From Owenia fusiformis (lineage: Eukaryota > Annelida > Polychaeta > Sabellida > Oweniidae), in the NCBI GenBank assembly GCA_903813345.2, contig CAIIXF020000005.1, forward strand, positions 17,799,375 to 17,863,374: 64,000 nucleotides of DNA, given 5' to 3'. The stretch's first letter is position 1; every line of letters starts with the position of its first letter. A program made the translations under genes and the position numbers. This document shows positions 39,801-51,800 of the stretch, one piece after another. Under the pieces are notes generated by a model. It saw nothing but the letters and a program-made list of their open reading frames with translations. It made no database searches and was not told the DNA's origin.

Positions 39801-42800
39801 CTGAAATCAATTGGTGTGAATAAAAAGGTTCAAAAAGAAGGTTTTCAAGCTAAGGAAGACCTCGATAGATATCCCTCCTATCATTATGTAGCAGAAAATT
39901 TTGATTACTGTATTCATGTATTTACATAGAACTTCTTCAGATTCAAGGTATTGTATCGTTTCCTCATATTCCTTACCAAACCAAAACAAACCTTACCAAA
40001 ATGCACAACTTAAAGTTCCCCTGGATAAAAAATGGTTTTATAGTTACACAAAGAGGGTTTTTGATCTTGTCTTTATAATATAATAAAGAAGTTCATAATA
40101 GAGCTTTACGCACTCTTTAGAAATTATGAATAAAGAAAAAGGTCTATATAACCCAATGCTGATCGAAGGAAGTTGCCTCAATATCAAATGCAAGTACCAG
40201 GATGTAATATTACTATGAGGGATTCCCCTTTATTGCAATCTACAGTATTCAGTTTCATTTTGGAAAAAACTTGGATGTTTCATACCAGTGGCAGAATCTG
40301 ATTAAAGTTTAGCCAGGCAAAACACTTTTGACAAATAGTTTGTGTATCATAAAACTGTTTGACAGTAGATTCGAGTCTGAGAGCTGTATTATAAACATAA
40401 CTACTAATGGCAGTAAATGTTTTGCCCATTCTAACTGGTCCATTTCCTCCAGATAATAGAACAAAACTATCCTCAGAGGATGTTAGACGCTTAGGAAATT
40501 TTGTACATTTCATCTCAGAACAAGTTGATGTGAAGAACAGATACACGCCAGAAGAACTCAATGAACATACATCATTCATTGAAGACAATATGCAAACTCT
40601 AGTAGGAAAAGTTGGTGAATACGACCCTATGTTAACTTCCAAGGAACTTCTCAGACGTGGAAGTTCATACAGTAGAGCAAAAATTCTGTGGCCAGATGAG
40701 TATGATTTCATTCCAATCCTGGCGAAATTTAACAAAAATACAATAGAGGTGGAGGAGGTGAAAGAAAGATGTTATAATGGTGGCAAGGGGGATGGCTATA
40801 TCAAAGTGAAGCCTGGAACTTTACCAATACAACAGATCCAAAAATACACAGGAAATTGTCCATCAAGTGGCATCTTTAACAATCTAGGATTAACCACACA
40901 ACAGAAGTGTCTATGTAGCAGGAAAATCTGTGATGAACTAAGGAAAGCCGTATTATGGTCGCTAGAGCACATGGATACCAACTTAACATTTATTGGAGAA
41001 AAGGACCATAAAGATCCTAGTGATAGTTCTTCCTACAAGAGAGGAGACATTAGTATTCACAAGAAGTTACATGGCCCAAGTTTCTGGTTGAGGGTTGGTG
41101 GGCCTCTGTGCACAACTGATATAGACCTCTGTTTCGCTATAGAGGGCACACCACATAAGCAACTTGGGTGATGTATCATGGTGGATAATGTTTTTTTCCG
41201 TAACATGTGCAGTTGTGGCTACAACTTTTCAGAACACTGGAAGAAATTTCTGATTAGTCCACCCGTTAACACGAAATATGTGTTATCTGAATCTCATCGA
41301 GAAATATTCCTATCGCTAAAGTATATCTCGCATCTTGCAGCAGAAATGTCAGGGCAGACATTCCCATATTCTCCTGACATTCTCTCCAGCTACGATATTA
41401 ACATGGTGTTGCTCCAACACCAACAGACATGCCTTGCGCTCAATGTGGGAGAATGTTTTGTTGATACTGTACGGCGGATCGTCAAACCTGATCAGAAATC
41501 TGATGATAACGATGATGATATGAATCATTTAGAAATATCCTTTAACCCATCACACTACAACATACAACGCCATGATGCATTCTTCCCAAAGAGACATATA
41601 CATCTAAAGAAACTCCACAGTATTGTGGCAATTGCATGGTTTACGCTTGAAGTTCGTCAAACAGAAGATGCTACATGGATACACCGACTACTCAGTCTTA
41701 CCCAGGAGCCCCACAATCATACCTGGTGGGACCGGAAGACACAAGTTAACGATACATTGGTACTCAGACTGTTAACTAAGAGTGACAGTGGTCAGTTGAG
41801 AGGTTTACTGAAGGCAATCAGGAAGGTTGACAGTTGGTTCAAAAAGGCTGATGGGTGTAGAGGTCCATTTACATTGAAATGGCACCACAAAGATGACAGT
41901 ACAAAGGCCTCGTTAACTTTGAAGTATCACTGAATTTTCTCATTTTTATAAATCAAACATATTTATTCATGGGCAACTAATTATCTAGGTATATTTATGC
42001 ACCATTTAAATTCTAATGTAATGTAGAATTGAAATGTACTTATATTGTTTATTGTTTTTGGTATTAATGATACAACAATGTACACTATAATATGTTGTAT
42101 TTGTGTCGAAAGCATGAGATTCAATTCAATCAAGCTTCTTCAATGTATTACAAGAATATTACAATGCTAAGAGATATTGTGCAAAACATGCACACTTTTC
42201 AAATTGAATTTGATACATACTTTGTTACCATGGTAATATAGTTATTATCTAAAATCTGAACACATATATAAGTGCTAACTTTGTAAAGGACAAGGTGCAA
42301 TTATTGGCAAATATCGATTCAGGTCATACTTAAAATTAAAAGATTGTACATTTTTTCATCAATTTTTCCCTACAAAATGGCTATAGAAAAATGCTCCAAA
42401 AACAACTTTTACACTTATCAAATATCATACAAGTTTGTAAAACCAAAGATTATACTATTATATTTCATGATGTAGTAACATATTTGGATAAGATGCAGGG
42501 ATGCGTAGGATGTAAATGGATTTTGACAGACACAAAAATACTTCCTGGTTTGGAATCTATGCCTCTACACAGCAGGAGATCCAAGCCGCAATGTGCTTCG
42601 GTTAGGCAGATTTATACTCCCGCCGGGACGTCATAAAGTCCGATATTTCGATTTCGTCGGGAGAGCCCAAAATCACCCAGCCATTTTTGATTGTTCCTAA
42701 CTTTGTGAATTTCTGATGAAATTGAATTCTGTTTTCAGTTTTGAGTTATATAACTGTAGAACTTAGTTCATTAGAGTGGATATGACTCAAAGCTCGTGAA

Positions 42801-45800
42801 AATGCAGCTGAAATGCTTTCGAAACAATTCGAATTTTTTTCAAGCGATTTTTTAAGAAATTAAAACTTTTTCGAAAAAACTGGCAGAAAACCATCTCCCC
42901 CTGCTCTGAGTTTCAAAGTGGTATTTAAATGATACAAGACGATATGGGAAACCTTTTTATCGACTTACCTTTTGTGAAGAATACGTGCAACTCGCTGAAA
43001 ATTACTTTCAAACCTAGATCATTATTTTCGATTTTCTCGTTTCACTATTGAAGAGCGATCGTCAGTTTCCGGTTCCGCCGTGAGTTAGGGCAAACTTTTT
43101 GCTTTTGAACATTTAAACCTCTTTAGGTTGAATATAATAGTGCTAATGCAGAGTTACTATGTTTTATATGTATGCTGTATATCTGACTACCCATGGACCT
43201 CATAATGAGTAAGTACAAACGCTTAATTGAGCCTAGGATCGACGAAACATGTCAGTTAATTGACCTAGATTTTTCAAAATGGATGCCATATTTTCGATTC
43301 CAAATCGGTAAAAACTATGTTTTGATATCTACAATAACATATTTTCAGGGTAATAAATTGAGCTATTACAATACACCTGGACTTCTAACGACATATTGTG
43401 GACATCAGAAGGTACAGATCGTTTAGAATTGCAGCATTAACACATTGAACAGGTTGGTTATTTCCTTGTATTTCATTGGTTCTGGAAGCTTCAACATTTT
43501 GATACATTCTCTCTGACTGCAATTTTGAACCAGGGTAAACGGTTTTAGAATCTGTCTTTCTATTTTCAAGTCAATTTATAATTTTTGACTCAAATTGCTG
43601 TAGATATTGACTCAACATTTACTTGAGATACTGTTCTAGCTTCTAATCATTTTCTATTAATATCATAACTCCCCTAGATCTAGCTTTTATAGGCATAAAT
43701 CTATTTCAGCTCTCTGATTTTTTTCTCTGTCAGACTCTGCTCAGACTGAACTTCTAGGCTCTAGGCTTATTCACTGTATTCTATTGTTACTCTGACAATG
43801 GCTGCCTTACGACTGTCTCAAAATGAGATTACCAAATTTGAAGTTTCAAAGAAATTCATGTCAAGCTTATCCAACAATCATCTCATCAATATCATAGGGG
43901 ACAGCATGGTCAAACTTTTACCTGGGCATCACGGTTCATCTCCATTTTCATTTCCTGGGCAAACTATCAATCAAATTAGATGTACACCTCATTTTTCTAG
44001 ATTAGCAAGGGAATCAGACATCCTCATCTTTCATTTTGGGGCTAACAACATTTCTACAGGGCAGCGTTTTGACACGTCATCTTCATCTCCATCCTATTCA
44101 TCCTCTCTCTGTGGAGAAATGGAAGAAGCGATTGACAATGCTCTCTTGCTTAATCCATCTCTTCTCATTCTTTTATCTGGCCAACTTCCGAGAGGGTCCG
44201 ATAAATTTGGAAATATATCTGATTCTGTCATTAATCGTCAAAATAGAACTTCCAGTAAATTCAATTACTGGTGCGATGTTGGTTCAGAGCGCTGGTCGCA
44301 AGTCTCTTTTGTCAATCAATGGGACTCTTTCATCACTCCTGAAAATCATATAAACTCCAAAGGTCTAGCCCATGATGGTCATCATGTTAATGCTACTGGT
44401 GCTGCTCTCATGTATACTAACATAGCATCTGCATTAATGAACAATCTACACTCCTCTCTACCTCTTTCACCTCCTGTACCCCCAACTCCTCCTACTCCAT
44501 CCCCCTCTTTGCCAGAAGATGATCCTGAGGCATGGCCTGTCCTGTCTTCTATTTTTACTTCAATGCAATTTATTAACATTTTATCTTTCATTGAAAGAAA
44601 AACCCCAATTTTCCCTACCCCTCCCATACCACCCACTCCCAAAACTTCCCACCATAGACATTCTTTCAAAACAAGTTCCAGGCCACGTCAAAATAAGTAC
44701 AAGAAAAATAACAAGAAACATGAACGTCATCCTCCAAATATCACTGACCAAGCATGCCCATCCCGAAAAATCACTTCTTACTGCAACCCAAAATATAACA
44801 GCTCTCCAAAATTTCAGCCCAAAAAATCAACTTTACTCATTTTTCCAGATGACCAGAAAAAAGCTTCTGCATTAATTGAAAAAATAAGCTCTCAGATTCT
44901 CATTCCACCTTTTGAAGCAGTAACTTACAACCCCAACAAACTGACTGATTTTTCAGAATTTGAAATGCCATCCAAGTTTTCTGCTTTAGATTTAGATGAA
45001 CAGGATACTTCAACTGAAATAACATTTCAAAAGTACTGCTCACCCAGACATACTAAAAACAAAACAAAAAAGCATTTAAAGGCATGGAAGTCTAAAAACA
45101 GAAAACGTAGATGTAGAGGATCTGGTTTCACTCTCAAAAAGTCACCTTCTTGTAGCTCCAAAACATTGTGCTCCCTATATGATAGCACATCTGGCACTCA
45201 ATCTGACACCACCACATTTCATTCTGGCACTCAATCTGACACAACCACATATCATTCTGGCACTCAATCTGACACCACCACATCTCATTCTGGCACTCAA
45301 TCTGACACCACCACATTTCATTCTGGCACTCAATCTGACACAACCACATCTCATTCTGGCACTCAATCTGACACCACCACTTCTCATTCTGGCACTCAAT
45401 CTGACACCACCACATCTCATTCTGGCACTCAATCTGACACCACCACATCTCATTCTGGCACTCAATCTGACACCACCACATCTCATTCTGGCACTCAATC
45501 TGACACCACCACATCTCATTCTGGCACTCAATCTGACACCACCAAATCTCATTCTGGCACTCAATCTGACACCACCACATCTCATTCTGGCACCCAATCT
45601 GACACCACCACATCTCATTCTGGCACCCAATCTGACACCACCACATCTCATTCTGGCACTCAATCTGACACCACCACATCTCATTCTGGCACTCAATCTG
45701 ACACCACCACATCTCATTCTGGCACCCAATCTGACACCACCACATCTCATTCTGGCACCCAATCTGACACCACCACATCTCATTCTGGCACTCAATCTGA

Positions 45801-48800
45801 CACCACCACATCTCATTCTGGCACTCAATCTGACACCACCACATCTCATTCTGGCACCCAATCTGACACCACCACATCTCATTCTGGCACTCAATCTGAT
45901 ATCACCATATCAGATATCACTGAACCTACTGTTTCTTCAACATTCACTTGTATTCTTTCCACTGCAAGTAAATCGTTAACATATTGTTCATCTATAAAAA
46001 TATTCCACGTTGGTAAATTAATTGATTTTACAGCAATGTACATAAAATGCCAATTTAGACTAAGACTTGTTTCAGGAAAATTTTTGGAATGTAATGACAT
46101 TATTGATATTTCAAAAAATCCAACTGTTAATATATTTATATGCGGTCTTGGTGGAATGAAAAGACTCTTCGTTTCTCCATCTTCTCCTGGCTCATCATCT
46201 TCTCCAGAAGGTCAGGTCACCCCAAACAAATTGTTATCATCTCCTCAGACACCAAAATCTTCAACTCCTAAATCTACACGCAAATCTAAAATTCCTGGTC
46301 ATGGTAAAGACTGTGCTGAGATCTGTCCTATATGTTCTCGAAGAATTTTAAGATCTTTCCATTTGATAAATAAACCAGATGATGTAATAAAAATTGCCCT
46401 CAGTAAATTCCCTTCTTTAACTGTATATAGTTGTATATGTCGTGCTTGTGAGCCCAAAGTTTGTAGTTTTGATCATTTAATTCCCATGAAAAAGAACAAA
46501 TCTGAAACAGTGTGCCTTTTCAATACCTCTGATAACGTTTGTGAGCCTGGAAATTTGACTTGTTCTCAGAAATTCTCTTTAGAAGATATAAAGTTATACT
46601 GCGATGCAAATGATATTTCCATTGATATATCTATTTTTAATGAGCATAGCCTTTGCAAAAAACATTACATGAATCTCTATCATTTTCTTAGTTCAATGAA
46701 ATGTAAGTTATGCTCCAGCTTATTTACATCACATCATGGGTTGAATAAATCAAAACGTTTTAGTCCGTACTATTGTATTTTGAAAAGTTTCGTTCATGAT
46801 AAACAATTGAATGTTGAAATTGATTTAGATAATCAACAGAATTTGCTTTGTCAAAAGTGTTTTTCAAGTTTATCTGTCTATATAAATGAGAACTACAACA
46901 TTTCAAACATTGGCTCTATTTCTGACAAGTTTCTTCATAATATAACCGAGGAATTTAAACATGAAGTATCTGAGAACAAGGACCATGATTTTTGTCTTTA
47001 CAAAACTTTTGTTTACATCGCAACTCGTTTACTTAAAGATCATGCTATATTGTTTGTAGAAATTTCAACTTTTTATTATAACCTTGTATCCTCTTACAGT
47101 CTTGATGAAGCCCAATCTCTAAATCGTGTCATGCTGTTAAATTCTATAAAAGAAAAATTTGGTAATATTTTAGTTGTTAAATCTAATTCATCTTCGCAAA
47201 GGGGTGGGGCTCTTCTTTGTCGACTTGGGTTTGACCCTCTTCATACTTTGCATGTGTCTTTGTGCGATATGTATTTCTCCAAAAGTGAAAATCAGAATGC
47301 TAAAAAATCAGACCCATTATTTGAAACAGCCTGTCTACTAAATAAGAAAATAAAGGATCAAATTAAAAAAATACTACTTTTACAGAAAACAGGGCAAATT
47401 AACTTAGAAAAAATCCAACTGCTTGAATTTGCTGAAGAATATTTTGACCCTCTATTGTGGAATTTTTTATTTACAATGCTACATGGATGTAAAACCAATC
47501 ATATTGATGAAAATGTTCTGATGCTACAATGTTCTGATTCTAGTTCTCCTGGTTCTCCCAATAATCATTTAGTACGCAATGACTTGCAATTGTTCAATAC
47601 ATTTAGTTCATTACTATTTGCTCAAAATCCTCAATGTAAAAACCCATTGCCTATGATCTTATCTGATTTCTTAAGTAAATTTACAGAAGATTCATCTTTA
47701 TGTCATTCAGTTTTTAATTCATTCGGTGCTTCAACAAGTAAAATTACTTTCAAACGGTTTCAATCTAGTATAGCCAAAAAAATTGATGAGGAAGGACCAG
47801 AACTTTGTGGTGACTCGGCATATTTTATAAGTGTGGACAATGTGGGAAAAGATAAAAAAAACTGTAGGGGTAGGGCAGACAACACTTCTAAAAGAAATGA
47901 AATGACTACTGTGCAATTAGGTATTCCTCAACCATTTAAAATCATTTTAAGTTCAGATGAAAAAACATCATTTTCAAGAGAATGCATTTTTACAACTCAT
48001 GGTAACTTTTTTAAAATACTAGACATAGTTTGTGATAATTTTACTTTGCCTCGATGCCTTGTTATTATCTTGTTAGACTCTCTTATAAAGTGTGAACGAT
48101 TAAATGGCTCACCTCTCCTGGACTCTTTAATTTCCTTAGAAAATAACCTAACAACTTTAATGCATTCCACTATAGAGGCTACTCTGTTAAAGGAACAAAT
48201 ATTTTTTGACCAAATCAATGACAAATTTCCTTTTGTCAAAGAACTTTTAGCTTCAGTTTTTTTAACAGGTATGCCTTTAAATATATATGAACGCAGCAGT
48301 GAATCTATTCTTGTAAAAAAAGCATCTATCATGCCTAACATTTTAAAGAATAATGTTCCCATTAATCTGTTGTTTGATAAAAAACATTCTCTCTTTTTAC
48401 CTCTCATAGATTTCACTTGCTTACATTCAGGCAATTCTTTCTTAAACATTTCATATCTAGATAGTAAAACTTTTGATCCTTTGCAAGTGTTTAGACCTGA
48501 TTTATCCATTCAAAAACTTTTTAATGTAGAATCTCCTTTACATGACTTTTTACCAGAACCTAGAAGAACTTCTATGGAATTAATCCCTTCTGTTTCTAGT
48601 ACCCTGATTGATTCAAAACGAGAACTACTTGATCATACCCTTTTATCAAATTCTGTTAGTTTGCAGTATTTCTTTCCTACTTCAGTTGAAAAAGAAATTG
48701 GTTCTTTGTTTTCCACGCATTTCTTCAATTATTGTTTAACAAAGTTCTCCTACTTTGATAACAATAGTGAAGAATCCTCTATAGAAAAATCCCCAGATGT

Positions 48801-51800
48801 TTTGAAACCATTTTTAGCTAAATTTTCTCCAAAAAATACAATTACAAGCAAAATTATTTATCTCTCTGTTCTTGACAAGCATGCAGATAAAGAAGAAACA
48901 ATAAAATATATACTAGACTTGTATCATGAATCTTTAGAAATTGGCATAAGGCAGAAATATTTAATAGTGGTTGGGGATGGTAAAACTTATGACCATTTAG
49001 TTAAAATAAAGAACAAATACACAAAAGATTATGATTTTGTACTTCCATGGCCTGGCGATTGGCATATACTCAAAAATTTTGGATCATCTTTAATGAAAAT
49101 ATATTCCAGTGCTGGTTTGACTGAATTAGCTCATCTCTTTTACAAAGGAAATTCTGCTATTGTTGTTACCAGTGCATTAAGTTTTGCCAAAACACACAAT
49201 TTCATAATGCAGGTATGGGAAGCTATGTATCGCCTTTTGATTGAAATATTTTTAACTCAAAGATCCATTGAAAATACCAAGTGCCAGCTCAGTTCTGATA
49301 GTATTAAAGACATTGTTTTAGAATCTCTATCTCTATCTTCCAATGATGAAAGTTACATTCCAAATTTTGTTGCTCTATTTGACAAATTATCTGGTCTTGA
49401 AGATGATTTTCATAACTTTTGTGATAAAATGGGAGAACTTGATGAAAATTGGCTTTTTTGGTGCCGATTTGTTTTCAAAGATGCATTTACATATATTGGT
49501 TTCTACTTTGCTATGAGAAGTGGAAATTTTGACCTAAGAAATTATTTTTTGAAAAGTATGGCCCCTTATTTTCATATCACCAATTCAACATTTTATTATA
49601 GACTTATTCCCTTACATCTATCAGACTTACAGAGCTTCCCAACTTCTATTATTGATCATTTCAGAATAAGTTGTTCAGTTAGTATTTCTGGTACTTTTTA
49701 TAATCAGTTAGCATTTGATGAGGCTCATGAATCGTGCATAAACAAAGACATTAAACGCGTAATTGGTCTTTCAATGGAAAACACTGTTCAAAATATTAAG
49801 TACATGCATTTTAGATCTCTTGTCCACAAAAATTTATTATCACAACTCCCTCGGTCTGATGAGACATCAAATATATATAGTGAGCAAGATACATCATTTA
49901 AAAAAATACAGGAAGGTAATATCCAGGCAATTTTGACCAAACTATCAGAATCAGAGCTTTTTTTAACTAGGCCTTATCAAAGTGATATTATTATTTCACC
50001 CCTACGCCACATATTTTCAAAGTATGAGGCAGATCTTGACCAAAAAACTTCTCTTTTAAATTTTCATCAAAAATCACATGAGTTATACACAGCCTTTATC
50101 AAATGTCATATTTTAAAGGACCAGTCTGCTAAATCTGTTCCTAGAACTAAATACACTTTGAAAACATTTGAAATCAAAAAACCATCATCACATTCTCTAA
50201 AAAAACAATTAAATGATCAATCAAAAGTGGTGAAATGTTTAAAAAAACAAATTGAAATATCCCAATCCTCCTTCAAACCTTGTGAAAATATTCACACTGT
50301 TTCCCCCTATCCTTTGTCTATTTGTAATACCATTTGTGATAAAAAAGGGAAAATTACACAAGTTACTGCCTTTAAAAATTCAAAATCTGTCACAAAATCC
50401 TTTTTTGAAAAGCGTTATAAAGATTGCTGTCCACCCATCTTCCATTATGGTGCACTGCCTCTTAGTTTTGAGCCCAAGGTTTATATTATTGATGGAATGA
50501 GCTTCTTATACTCTTCCAGGCCATATAAGGACTTTCATGTTAATTTCCTCACTTATGTTAACAAAATTTATTCAAAACTTATTTCTATGAAAATTCAAAT
50601 TCATATTGTTTTTGATATTCAGGAAAGTGAACTTATTACTCCTAAAATAATAGAAAGGAATTTGAGAGATTCTGGTGCTGTAGATATAACAAGAGAAAAC
50701 ATAACAGAAACAGATATTTTACCCAGTAATTTTGACACATTTTTAAAAAATAGAAGAAATAAAAGACTTTTTGTGAATTTCTTTGGTGAAACCATTCTAA
50801 AATTACACTCAAATAATCCTTCCTCTCCAATTTCAATGTTTGTTTCAGGTTGTTTTTCAGACCCCACTGAATGTTTTTCTTGTTTTAAAGGTAATGTTTC
50901 AAAAAATGATTTATTTTCGTGTAATATAGATGAAGGGGACTCAAGGATTTGGTTTCACGTTTCATTGTGTGAGGAGAAAGATATCCTCATTTTTTCAAAA
51001 GATACTGACTCTTTCATGATTGGCTTGCCTCATATTTCTAATTTAAACAAAAACATTTTTATCAACATAGGAGGGTCAAAAGCAATAAGTGAGGTTTTTA
51101 TACATATGAATATTTTATTTCAGAACATTTCAAATGATTATTCTCTACAGTCTATGGATGCATCAGGTATTGGGAGAACAATCCAAACAGTTTTTATATC
51201 CAGTGGTTGTGATTATGTGAGTTCTTTCAAGGGTTTTTCAAAATCATTTGTTTTTGAAACTTTTTTCAAAAATTGTGATTTTATTTGTGGCAAGGATTCA
51301 GTTAAAGCCAACCTTGGGTCACTATGTAATACTTCATGTGAAGATTCTGATTTAGGATTCTTGGCATTTATGCGTTTAATTGTCTTTTTTTTACTAGATG
51401 TAAATCAGCATTTTACGATTTAATTTCAGATGAAAATCCAGTATCTCTGTTTAATCACCTTTGTAAACCCCATAATCCTCCTTTTGATAATCACACCACT
51501 TGGCTTAGTTTAATTAGAGAAAAAAATGCAATGCGTGACTACAGGGAAAGATGGCTGCCTACGGCAGATGCTTTAGCTTTTCATTGGAAGCGGTCTTGTT
51601 GGGTTTCCCAAGTTTGGTTTCAGTGTTTAAATTCAGTAGTTTATTATCCTAGCTTAAATGATTGGGGTTGGTTAGTTGTGGATGGAGAAGTTTCTATTAC
51701 TTGGGACTCTGCTGAAAATATGAATAAGGTCAATGAAACTGTTCTATTTCTTTAGTGAAAGGTTGCTCTTGCAAAAAAGACCCATTTTGTTCTGGTAATT

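Noticed and set aside
39807-39989. Minus-strand ORF considered as an ASB 5' exon
   Set aside because: No acceptor/donor pair with the required phase 1 end; the exon at 59052-59231 fits exactly.
40280-40735. 151-codon minus-strand ORF overlapping the cGAS-like gene
   Set aside because: The plus frame carries the nucleotidyltransferase signature; the minus frame has no family resemblance.
45134-45894. Two long minus-strand open frames of about 240 codons rich in Trp/Cys or Arg/Met
   Set aside because: They are by-products of the 33-bp repeat, whose length keeps all frames open. The plus frame continues into conserved domains on both sides.
47997-48509. 170-codon minus-strand ORF within the giant ORF
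   Set aside because: Shadow of the plus-strand coding frame; no recognisable motif.
51400-51429. 30-nt GT-AG intron at the first frame break
   Set aside because: It is too short, and it would continue in a frame that does not match the conserved downstream protein.
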